Made by a program: the position numbers and the translations under genes. Below the pieces are notes generated by a model. The model worked only from the letters and a program-made list of their open reading frames with translations, was not told the origin of the DNA and did no database searches. This document shows, one piece after another, positions 59,101 through 64,000 of a stretch of 64,000 nucleotides of DNA. The first letter of the stretch is position 1; the number at the start of each line of letters is the position of its first letter. The DNA is from Spongilla lacustris (taxonomy: Eukaryota; Porifera; Demospongiae; Spongillida; Spongillidae): contig OX442418.1 of the NCBI GenBank assembly GCA_949361645.1, positions 6,842,372-6,906,371 of the forward strand, read 5' to 3'.

Positions 59101-60149
59101 TTACTTGCATGTACAAAGACTCACTTTGTTCACATCAGCTCCTGCCTTCACAAGGATCTCCACCACAGCTATATGACCACATTTAGCTGCTACATACAGT
59201 GGTGTCTGTAACATTTGAGAGGTATTAGCAAAAAAACTCGAACACTAGTGTACAACTGTATCTACATGTTGTACGTGATGTTTGAGTTAGCTGCAGGCAA
59301 AAATTGTAGCTATGCATAAATTGCAGCAATGCACAGTAATTATCTCTTCTGAGCCATCATTGTCAATTTCTGATATTACATCATAATCAATTTCACTTTC
59401 ATTGCCTAGTGCAGAAAGGTATTATCATTTCTTCAACTTCAAATTCATCATTTATTATATTATTTGTAAAATAAAATGCAAATGTTGATACCCTATGTAG
59501 TTACAATGGTACAGTATGTGTTGCCAAAATGCTGGCACAACGTATTACATTGTACATGTATGTTCCAGTCATGCTGCGCTAAGCATATGTTATGTAATTG
59601 TTCGCACGTAGCGATGTTTACATCGCTACAAGCAAACAACTATGTGTGTGGCGCATGGGTGTCCAAACATGCAACCTTTTTATAGACACAAATTGCAAAA
59701 TGATGGCACAAGTCCAATACTAATAAACAATTGCAATTGGTATGAGAATTTTATATATCCATTAAAATTGCACTACACTGTACATGCACTGGTAAGAATC
59801 ATACCCAGGTAAATGTACATGTATATAATTAACAACACAAAGGAGCAATTCCATTACAATAGCTATAATTACACATCAAATTTATGTACACATACATGTA
59901 CATTGACCTGGTGAGGTAGATAATAATATCTACAATAATCCACTGCCAAAACTTACCAACTAATACAGGATGGTTTGTATCCCCATTGTTATAAAGAAAT
60001 GAAAAATCATTTATAAAATGCCAGGTACACATGTATTGCAGTTAAGTACTACTTGCACAATGACTAACTTTGTTCACATCAGCTCCTGCCTTCAACAGGA
60101 TTTCCACCACAGCAGTATGACCATTTTGAGCTGCGGTATAAAGTGGTGT
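27565..60149 (-). CDS. Ankyrin-repeat / coiled-coil / TKL kinase gene, partial at 5' end
   Basis: Nine exons identified on the minus strand, all phase 0: 60149-60069, 59205-59125, 51230-51150, 45889-45809, 36867-36787 (81 nt each), 33776-33768 (9 nt), 33689-33591 (99 nt), 29472-29404 (69 nt) and 29175-27565. The product has an N-terminal ankyrin stack, an Ala/Glu-rich heptad coiled coil of about 200 residues, and a C-terminal protein kinase of the TKL type, so it should be a cytoplasmic signalling scaffold-kinase. Ankyrin-TKL kinases are expanded in sponges. Each 81-nt exon supplies 27 of 33 ankyrin residues; the missing 6-residue linkers between these exons were not found, so further small exons must exist. 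The first exons lie right of 60149 or were disrupted. Introns of 0.1-9 kb hold many mobile elements. Confidence 0.8.
29404..29472 (-). CDS. 69-nt exon, terminal ankyrin half-repeat
   Basis: Between TTTTCTAG and GTGAGG. It encodes [20 protein letters not shown] and three more residues, a typical capping ankyrin half-repeat. Phase 0 on both sides; it joins the kinase exon in frame. Confidence 0.8.
29694..30517. mobile_element. Foldback element, 387/387-bp arms and 50-bp loop
   Basis: 29694-30080 and 30131-30517 are near-perfect reverse complements around a 50-nt loop. The ends are TGGGAAAGTTTACGAG and its complement. Only scattered substitutions separate the arms, so the element is young or the arms are homogenised. 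No protein is encoded. It lies in the intron before the 69-nt exon and is the largest palindrome in the window. Confidence 0.92.
30850..31345 (+). pseudogene. Gypsy protease to reverse-transcriptase linker fragment (D)
   Basis: [20 protein letters not shown] is the start of a Gypsy aspartic protease; the normal D-T-G has become N-T-G. Further on, [20 protein letters not shown] (about 31085-31145) matches the block after the protease, and [18 protein letters not shown] (about 31240-31295) matches the entry to reverse transcriptase. Stops and shifts break it. No LTR was seen. Confidence 0.7.
31803..32609. mobile_element. DNA element with ~39-bp terminal inverted repeats
   Basis: 31803-31841 and 32571-32609 are inverted copies containing GAATTACTGGATTGGCAACG and ending ACCATAGAT. 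The 800-bp body has one short open start ([20 protein letters not shown], from about 31890) that stops soon. The class is unknown. Just outside the right end, 32613-32729 has a Cys/His stretch ([18 protein letters not shown]) that could be a zinc finger of an unrelated gene. Confidence 0.65.
33591..33689 (-). CDS. 99-nt exon, one full ankyrin repeat
   Basis: Exactly 33 codons starting [20 protein letters not shown] and ending LKDK, between ATCCAG and GTACAAG. A complete ankyrin repeat in a single phase 0 exon. Confidence 0.88.
33768..33776 (-). CDS. 9-nt microexon, linker residues KVQ
   Basis: CCCACATCAG precedes AAAGTACAA, which is followed by GTAAGT. Adding KVQ between ...ADVNK of the previous ankyrin exon and DGSTPLH of the next gives exactly a 33-residue ankyrin spacing. 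The phase is 0. A 3-nt exon (AAA, donor GTACAA) is the alternative reading. Confidence 0.5.
34765..35430 (-). pseudogene. Decayed transposon-associated protein, unrecognised
   Basis: Starts [20 protein letters not shown] at 35430 and continues through at least three frameshifts: [58 protein letters not shown] and finally [20 protein letters not shown] to a stop at 34765. The basic W-containing and acidic segments resemble Myb/trihelix-like accessory proteins of some DNA transposons, but I cannot name the family. It lies in an intron of the kinase gene on the same strand. Confidence 0.4.
35500..36786. other. Intron sequence, nothing recognised
   Basis: AT-rich intron of the ankyrin-kinase gene. 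No element ends or coding blocks noted. Confidence 0.4.
36787..36867 (-). CDS. 81-nt ankyrin exon
   Basis: Between CTTGCAG and GTGAGT. Encodes [20 protein letters not shown] and AGADVNK. Same length, phase and borders as the four upstream copies. Confidence 0.88.
37110..37260 (+). pseudogene. Reverse-transcriptase C-terminal fragment
   Basis: Contains [20 protein letters not shown] followed by [11 protein letters not shown]. This is the conserved tail of the same integrase-less reverse-transcriptase family found decayed at 22299-23741. Truncated at both sides. It ends just before the TTAA-flanked MITE at 37274. Confidence 0.7.
37274..38056 (+). mobile_element. TTAA-flanked MITE, copy 1
   Basis: Flanked by TTAA on both sides. 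The ends are inverted: CCTTTAATCTCCCGTCGTCC left and complementary GGAGAATTAAGG right, with repeated TCCTACGCGTAGGA palindromes just inside both ends. Closely related in sequence, length and orientation to 48551-49307. TTAA target duplication is the hallmark of piggyBac elements; no transposase is encoded. Confidence 0.8.
38560..38925 (-). pseudogene. Unrecognised coding-like remnant
   Basis: One frame reads through most of this segment with one internal stop: [18 protein letters not shown], then [35 protein letters not shown] and [14 protein letters not shown]. It contains a hydrophobic helix. Its upstream side is cut by the LTR of Gypsy C at 38946. Function unknown. Confidence 0.3.
39620..40640. 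repeat. AT-rich inserted segment with internal palindrome
   Basis: Both ends carry several copies of AATCGATTTTTCCGAATA or its complement, and the right end reads GGTTATCAGG/CTAGGGTTTG on the minus strand, hAT-like in style. In the middle, 39,858-39,925 and about 39,955-40,020 are partly inverted copies rich in ACACCAC/GTGGTGT. No transposase was found. Confidence 0.45.
41423..42387. mobile_element. Foldback element with CAGTGGCCCCACTCC ends
   Basis: Arms of about 365-380 bp (41423-41803 and 42028-42387) are diverged reverse complements. The termini are CAGTGGCCCCACTCCAAAAA and its complement. The 224-nt centre is itself a smaller inverted repeat (GTTCTTTTTTGGCAATG against CATTGCAAAAAAAGAAC, and CTTGCTGCACAC against GTGCAGCAAG). 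No protein is encoded. It is nested in Gypsy C. Confidence 0.88.
42587..43000 (+). pseudogene. Gypsy integrase remnant of element C
   Basis: [12 protein letters not shown] matches the end of the integrase zinc finger. [15 protein letters not shown] follows with the first catalytic Asp, and [13 protein letters not shown] continues the core. After a gap, [15 protein letters not shown] (about 42,937) carries the catalytic Glu region, with the usual GNGQ replaced by CNVE. There are stops between the blocks. Confidence 0.75.
43345..45808. other. Intron sequence with ACATGT repeats and two splice-like modules
   Basis: Intron between the ankyrin exons at 36.8 and 45.8 kb. It includes acceptor-NNN-donor modules at 44369 and 44741. 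GTACCGAAAGGGTTGTTATA near 43,568 recalls the CACTGTGTAAAAAGGG terminus. No gene. Confidence 0.4.
45809..45889 (-). CDS. 81-nt ankyrin exon
   Basis: Between GTTACAG and GTGAGT. Encodes [20 protein letters not shown] and TGADVNK. Confidence 0.88.
45890..48550. other. Intron sequence, no gene
   Basis: Dense ACATGTACATGT palindromic runs and three acceptor-NNN-donor modules. A minus-strand frame at 46729-46914 ([20 protein letters not shown]) is unexplained; no family recognised. Confidence 0.4.
48551..49307 (+). mobile_element. TTAA-flanked MITE, copy 2
   Basis: Same family and orientation as 37274-38056. Ends TTAACCTTTAATCCCCCGTC and GGGGAATTAAGGTTAA, with the inner TCCTACGCATAGGA palindrome. 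The interior of copy 1 is recognisable throughout with small indels. Confidence 0.8.
49594..50978 (-). mobile_element. Merlin DNA transposon with 8-bp target duplication
   Basis: Terminal inverted repeats of about 130 bp (49594-49725 and about 50848-50978), starting GGTTGTACTTCAGTTTACTC. The octamer CTTTACAA flanks both sides (49586-49593 and 50979-50986), the target duplication length expected of Merlin. It encodes an IS1016/IS1595-type transposase on the minus strand with an N-terminal zinc ribbon, now broken. Inserted in the intron between the ankyrin exons at 51.2 and 45.9 kb. Confidence 0.92.
49725..50685 (-). pseudogene. Merlin transposase, three exons, defective
   Basis: Exon 1 (to 50467) has the zinc ribbon: [14 protein letters not shown], then [17 protein letters not shown]; a preceding stretch ([15 protein letters not shown], about 50640) is in another frame, so a frameshift lies near 50590. 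Exon 2 is 50410-50326 ([19 protein letters not shown]). Exon 3 starts at 50226 with the DDE-type core: [20 protein letters not shown] with the first Asp and [13 protein letters not shown] with the second. After DPVTEF the frame stops at 49831, whereas the family tail ([17 protein letters not shown]) is readable only from about 49,818 in another frame. The segment that should carry the third acidic residue is deleted. The protein is therefore inactive. Confidence 0.85.
51150..51230 (-). CDS. 81-nt ankyrin exon
   Basis: Between TTTTGCAG and GTGAGT. Encodes [20 protein letters not shown] and AGADVNK. Confidence 0.88.
52253..54844 (+). pseudogene. Gypsy A polyprotein remnant (Gag to integrase zinc finger)
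   Basis: Gag starts [20 protein letters not shown] at 52253. The knuckle [14 protein letters not shown] (about 52575) has lost its last Cys. The protease has [15 protein letters not shown] (about 52783). Reverse transcriptase blocks are [15 protein letters not shown] (53,480) and [19 protein letters not shown] (53,596), after which about 50 codons are deleted before a YQDD box near 53,720. RNase H has [15 protein letters not shown] (54,220). The integrase zinc finger has CHDHPGSQ then CRECQKCQC (54,760). Several frameshifts separate the pieces. Confidence 0.8.
54845..56004 (-). mobile_element. hAT-type element remnant nested in Gypsy A
   Basis: It interrupts the integrase codons of A between NLPIG and RPWQMVAI. 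The flanks ATTGGCCG and GTTGGCAG could be a mutated 8-bp target duplication. Its right end (minus strand) is CAGTGGCGG, a usual hAT terminus, followed by a G-rich stretch. At 55080-55250 the minus strand reads [20 protein letters not shown] and then, shifted, [18 protein letters not shown], which matches the C-terminal dimerisation region of hAT transposases. The rest of the transposase is not recognisable. Confidence 0.65.
55003..55077. repeat. 75-bp palindromic mini-element
   Basis: CTCGTACCCAGACCC at 55003 is mirrored by GGGTATGGGTACGAG ending at 55077. Similar CTCGTGCCCAGACCCC occurs once at about 5960, suggesting a dispersed MITE family. Confidence 0.7.
56050..57850 (+). pseudogene. Gypsy B remnant: Gag joined to integrase and LTR edge
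   Basis: A second Gypsy lineage inside A. Gag runs from about 56052 ([20 protein letters not shown]) with stops and a shift near 56460, and ends in a knuckle [14 protein letters not shown] (56,690). Protease, reverse transcriptase and RNase H are absent. Integrase follows from about 56,790: [25 protein letters not shown] (the first Asp position lost to a shift), [13 protein letters not shown] and [10 protein letters not shown] with the catalytic Glu. A polypurine tract (AGGGAAAGGGAGATG) precedes TGTGGCATGGG at 57743, which looks like the start of a partial 3' LTR. No 5' LTR. Confidence 0.75.
57851..58168 (+). pseudogene. Gypsy A polyprotein C-terminus
   Basis: [18 protein letters not shown] matches the end of the Gypsy integrase C-terminal barrel. 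A Pro-rich tail ends [15 protein letters not shown] just before the polypurine tract and 3' LTR. Confidence 0.75.
58373..59124. other. Intron with ACATGTACATGT runs
   Basis: No gene. It contains six consecutive ACATGT-type units near 58,396-58,434 and one acceptor-NNN-donor module at 58590. Confidence 0.4.
59125..59205 (-). CDS. 81-nt ankyrin exon
   Basis: Between GTTACAG and GTGAGT. Encodes [20 protein letters not shown] and AGADVNK. Confidence 0.88.
60069..60149 (-). CDS. 81-nt ankyrin exon, most 5' seen
   Basis: Between GTTACAG and GTTAGT. Encodes [20 protein letters not shown] and AGADVNK. I found no further ankyrin exon between here and the BEL fragment at 61 kb. Confidence 0.88.
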
Positions 60150-61004
60150 CTGTAACATCATAGAGGGATCACTAATAATATACCAACATCCCCTTTAACA
60201 ACACCATATTGAATAGCATGAACATATACATGTACAATAGATGAATACAGTACGATCGTATGGGTATTTTCCTTTTGTACACTGTAGTTGCATGAGAACA
60301 TTGCAATATAGTCTTTGCAACACACACAACATACATGAATAGGGTATACATGTACATGTAATGTACACTGTACATTGTAAATGTACATATGCATGTACAT
60401 ATACACGAATACTGGGTCACTTTCTGCCACTTCATTCCTCCTCCAATTAGATTCACACACAGCATCAAAAACTTTATCATGCAATGCTCCACTAAAGGTT
60501 ATGCTGCAAATGTCAATGCTTCATTACATGCATATCAGCATTATCACCCCACTGCCCCATACATGTACTATAAATGCGTATCATATGAATAGTTCCTGGA
60601 CCCATACCATACCCTCATGTACACATACCATGCAGCACACACCTGTACATGTACATGTATTTCTACACTGGGACAAATACATCCGATCACATCAAAATGT
60701 GCACAATAACAGCAATGGTCACTTAATAATTGGAAGGATATGTCATTCCAATTAATGTTGACCAAGTAAGTACATGTATTTGGGGGAGCTCCACACTCAA
60801 TATACATGTACATGTAAGCTCTCTCATTTGTGGACTTCATTTGCAATTGCAAAACAAGGCACAAGAGGGGTGTACGGAATTAATTGATATTAATTGTATT
60901 TTTGTATAAGTCACGTGTGTATTGGAATTATAATTATTGGCAACAGCAAGTGAGTAGTTGGGTAGCGAACGTGACAGAACTTATATCTCAAGGAAATTTA
61001 GTAC
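60150..61004. other. No gene seen
   Basis: ACATGTACATGT-rich sequence upstream of the last ankyrin exon seen. Further ankyrin exons or the gene start could lie beyond; none was recognised here. Confidence 0.4.
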
Positions 61005-61005
61005 A

Positions 61006-61033
61006 TGGTCCTTCGAGCCGGGATTGAACCAGC
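61006..61033 (-). repeat. tRNA-like 3' fragment (T arm, acceptor, CCA)
   Basis: On the minus strand GCTGG-TTCAATC-CCGGC forms a T stem-loop (five pairs allowing G-T), followed by TCGAAGG, A and CCA, which is exactly a tRNA 3' end with CCA. The 5' half is not recognisable. In the plus frame it creates the familiar spurious peptide RAGIEPATYGL fused to the BEL Gag. It may be a tRNA-derived SINE piece. Confidence 0.6.
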
Positions 61034-61049
61034 GACCTATGGTCTTACT

Positions 61050-62830
61050 CTCACTGCTGCTAACTACGACGCAGCGATTGCCCTACTAAAGAAACGATTT
61101 GGCAATAAGCAACTGTTGATAAATAAGCATATGGAATCACTACTGGGCATTGAGCAAGTCTCCTCAATACGTGATGTCAAGGGTCTTAGACAAGTATTTG
61201 ACAAAATTGAATCCCATGTTCGTTCCTTGTCATCGCTTGGTGTAGACTCTGCGGCTTATGGGAGCTTATTAGCACCTGTTCTAATGAAAAGGATTCCACA
61301 AGAAATAGCCTTGATAATTAGCCGTGAAGTGAAGGAAGACAGTTGGAACTTAGATGATTTGCTGAAGATCATAGAGAGGGAAATCCAAGCGAGAGAATGC
61401 AAATGGAGCTGCAAGAAGACCAAATAGGGAACCTGCTACTGCAACTGCGCTATTGACAGACAACTCAGTGTCAGCTTTGTGTTGCTTCTGCAACAAACCT
61501 CACGCATCTCAAGCATGCAGAACTGTATCCACAATTGAGCAACGGAAGCAGTGCTTACGACGTTCGGGGAGATGCTTTGTATGCTTGAAGAGAGGGCATA
61601 TAGGAAAAGACTGTCGTTCATCAAAACATTGTCCTAACTGCAGAGGACGACACCATGTCAGCATATGTCCATCTCAATCCAGTAAAGATGTAAAACAGCT
61701 CAACAAACACTGGTTCATCTCAACAGACTGCTCGATCTGCTTCTAGAGATGTTAAGTCAGCCTCGTCACATGCAACTGTGTCTATGCACATCAGCACTCA
61801 TACACCGGTGTTGCTCCAGACAGCAGTGACCCACGTTTGTGCTCCCGGCAAACCACATTTCACCTGCAGTACCAGGCTCATATTTGATAGTGGAAGCCAA
61901 AGGTCCTATATTTCAAGCCGACTACGAGAGCTCCTATCTCTGACTACGGAGAAAACAGAAGTAATGAAGATCAGCACTTTTGGCAAGGATAATGGTACAA
62001 TGGAGAGATGTGATGTTGTCAGAGTCAACATGAAGATGAAGTATGGACCAGACATGGAGTTTTGTTTGCTTACAGTTCCCAGGATTTGCGAACCACTCAC
62101 TGGTCAACCCATAACATTTGCGGTACAGCATTTCAAACATCTGTCAACATTAGACCTTGCTGATTCAGGAGATGTTGGTAATAGTACAGACATCAACATT
62201 CTTATTGGAGCTGACAACTATTGGCGACTGGTAACCGGAAGACTGCAAAAGGGAAGAGGCGGGCCGACAGCCATTGAAACAAAGCTTGGTTGGGTTCTTT
62301 CTGGGCCAGTCCCAAGGTTCTCATCTGCGGACACTACTGTCAATTTTTGTTCATCTCATGTCCTTAAGGTTGATGCTCAATCATCTGTCACCAACAGCAC
62401 TGAAATCATGGAAAAAGAACTGAAAAAATTTTGGGACGTTGAAACACTTGGAATTAGGGATATTGAACCTTCCTTGTATGAGCAGTTTCTGAAACAGGTT
62501 TCATTCAAGGATGGCAGATATTGTGTACAACTACCATGGAAAGATCCTCATCCCATGCTACCTGACAACTATAATCTGTGCCAGACCAGACTGTTTGGAC
62601 TGTTACGAAGACTGAAGCAAAATCCTTCTCTTCTTCGTGAATATGATGCAGTAATCAGAGACCAACTTGCAAAAGGCATAATAGAGGTGGTGGATAGCCA
62701 GTTGTCACCCAAGTCAGACACACACTATATCCCTCATCATGCAGTGGTCAGGGAGGACAAGCTGACAACAAAATTGCGAATTGTATACGATGCGTCAGCA
62801 AGAATGAATGGACCATCATTAACAGATTAG
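61050..62830 (+). pseudogene. BEL/Pao retrotransposon fragment: Gag, knuckles, protease, RT start
   Basis: 61050-61427: Gag (KKRFGNKQLLINKHMESLLG, the DUF1759 type). 61453-61746: Cys-rich region with CFVCLKRGHIGKDC and CPNCRGRHHVSIC. 61778-62830: aspartic protease of the DUF1758 type (LIFDSGSQRSYISSRLRELL), DINILIGADNYWRLVTG, ETKLGWVLSGPVP, then the beginning of reverse transcriptase (HHAVVREDKLTTKLRIVYDA), which stops at 62830. The three frames are offset, and the catalytic reverse transcriptase, RNase H, integrase and LTRs are missing. The protease frame is long and intact (350 codons), so decay is recent. Confidence 0.88.
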
Positions 62831-63300
62831 TGCCCACGGGCGCGTTCACGCGTCAATGTACTGAAGTCCCACGGACGCGCGGAAGCGTCCAAATGCAATA
62901 GTGGACTGTACAATAGCGGCGTTACGCAACGGTTAGCTTTCAAGACCTAATATTAGATACGAAGCTTCGCCACACCTAGGGCTTCAGTTTCCAAGGTTCT
63001 GTTTTAAAGGTTGCGTTGAAAAAATTCCCACAAAAAAGGTGACAATTACCGCAATAAATCAGCGGCATACACAAATAATGAATTTCCATATAGCAGCAGC
63101 TAAATAAACGGAAGCGAACATTCACAAGGGAGGATGCCAGGGCATGTTTCCAGATACTTCCAGCTTGTCCAGCGAGCAGTAGTAGGGATGGAAAGTGTAA
63201 CCTATGATGGAGGGAAATTAGCATTTGAAATGTTTGAAGTGGGCTACACATGGGATAAAGGTTATACTTTGAGCCACAATCCAGTGCTTCACATCACCAG
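62831..63300. other. No gene; GC-richer junction
   Basis: The BEL frame ends abruptly at CGCGTTCACGCG-type sequence (CCCACGGGCGCGTTCACGCG, then CCCACGGACGCGCGGAAGCG, a diverged direct repeat). Nothing else recognised. Confidence 0.4.
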
Positions 63301-63309
63301 ATGTCGCTC

Positions 63310-64000
63310 TGTATTCCTCCCTCCTACACACATGAGCACACTAGTACCATCACATATACACACTAATACCATCCCTACAACATGTGCACACTAGTACCCA
63401 AACTACACACATGCACACACTTGTGCCATGACACTACACACATGCACACACTTATACCATCACACTACACACATGCACACACTTGTGCCATGACACTACA
63501 CACATGCACACACTTGTACCATGACACTACACACATGCACACACTTGTGCCATCACACTACACACATGCACACACTTGTGCCATCACACTACACACATGC
63601 ACACACTTATACCATCACACTACACACATGCACACACTTGTGCCATCACACTACACACATGCACACACTTGTGCCATTACACTACACATATGCACACACT
63701 TATACCATCACACTACACACATGCACACACTTGTGCCATGACACTACACACATGCACACACTTGTGCCATGACACTACACACATGCACACACTTGTACCA
63801 TCACACTACACACATGTAGACACTTGAACCATCACACTACATACATGCACACTTACCATGACACTACCCACATGCACACACTTGTGCCATCACACTACAC
63901 ACATGTAGACACTTGAACCATCACACTACATACATGCACACTTACCATGACACTACCCATATGCACACACTTGTGCCATCACACTACACACATGCACACA
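63310..64000 (+). repeat. 31-bp minisatellite, runs off the window
   Basis: More than 20 copies of a unit near CATGCACACACTTGTGCCAT plus CACACTACACA, with variants (TTATACCAT, GACACTACACA, and shorter units after 63,810). Because 31 is not a multiple of 3, all three frames give His/Thr-rich open frames of no meaning. Confidence 0.95.

Larger units (their letters stand above)
44369..59959 (-). other. Seven repeated acceptor-NNN-donor modules in introns
   Basis: On the minus strand a 3' splice-site-like sequence ending AG is followed by 3 nt and then a 5' splice site: 59959-59957 (TTG), 58592-58590 (GGG), 48388-48386 (GGG), 47379-47377 (GAG), 47279-47277 (TTG), 44743-44741 (GGC), 44371-44369 (AAG). 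Most share an upstream stretch near TTTGAACAATGTGATTACAA followed by ATNATTC, which includes a branch-point-like TGAYTAC/TGATAAC. The 9-nt microexon at 33768 sits in the same context. They may be 3-nt microexons, recursive splice sites, or copies of a linker exon that lost coding capacity. Coordinates give the outer span; the modules lie in the introns. Confidence 0.5.

Noticed and set aside
61005..61050. RAGIEPATYGL peptide as a real Gag N-terminus
   Set aside because: This peptide is the known by-product of translating the antisense of a tRNA T arm; the nucleotide sequence folds as a T arm with CCA.
62976..63251. Minus-strand 91-codon hydrophobic frame
   Set aside because: No motif, no splice sites, and it overlaps the junction between the BEL fragment and the minisatellite.
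63310..64000. CRISPR-like array (31-bp repeats)
   Set aside because: Units are contiguous with no spacers, and the context is eukaryotic; it is a minisatellite. The same holds for the 31-bp array at 6205 and the 26-bp array at 10091.

Overview
The window is repeat-rich eukaryotic DNA from an early-branching marine animal, most likely a demosponge. This is inferred from introns of about 50-70 bp in one gene beside TE-filled introns of up to 9 kb in another, an ankyrin-coiled-coil-TKL kinase gene, an Ig/FN3 receptor, and remnants of Gypsy, BEL/Pao, Merlin, hAT, foldback and RAG-like elements. The palindrome ACATGT is scattered densely at 44-61 kb. No bacterial-type features are present.

Two host genes are well supported, both on the minus strand. 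(1) 15464-19592: a single-pass receptor of about 726 aa with signal peptide, 3 Ig domains, 3 FN3 domains, TM and a short tail, in 12 exons. All junctions between the signal-peptide, Ig, FN3 and TM modules are phase 1. (2) 27565 to at least 60149: a gene of more than 32 kb. Five 81-nt exons each encode the same 27 residues of an ankyrin repeat; then come a 9-nt microexon, a 99-nt ankyrin exon, a 69-nt exon and a 1.6-kb exon with an alanine/glutamate-rich heptad coiled coil and a TKL-type kinase. Its introns hold most of the mobile elements between 29.7 and 58.4 kb.

Layout. 1-11 kb: no secure gene, several minisatellites and hairpins, possible exon remnants at 1.9-4.2 kb. 11.1-12.6 and 23.7-26.8 kb: one 1.4-kb sequence in inverted orientation. 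12.6-13.5 kb: Gypsy gag-protease fragment. 15.5-19.6 kb: Ig/FN3 gene. 20.1-21.6 kb: internally deleted Gypsy. 22.3-23.7 kb: decayed reverse transcriptase. 24.58-26.26 kb: a 1.68-kb insertion present in only one arm of the inverted duplication. 27.6-60.1 kb: ankyrin-kinase gene and its passengers (two foldbacks, Gypsy C, two TTAA-flanked MITE copies, a Merlin element with perfect 8-bp target duplication, and Gypsy A carrying hAT and Gypsy B fragments). 61.0-62.8 kb: BEL/Pao fragment. 63.3-64 kb: 31-bp minisatellite running off the end.

The most striking item is the 24579-26260 insertion. It carries a decayed reading frame resembling the zinc-binding N-terminal region of RAG1. Its ends read as a CACAGTG heptamer, a 12-nt spacer and CAGTAGGTT on one side, and CACAGGTG, a 23-nt spacer and the same CAGTAGGTT on the other, which is a 12/23-like asymmetry. 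The other inverted copy supplies the empty site. The second unusual item is a recurrent intronic module in the ankyrin gene (a 3' splice site, 3 nt, then a 5' splice site), seen seven times, plus one 9-nt version that restores ankyrin periodicity exactly.
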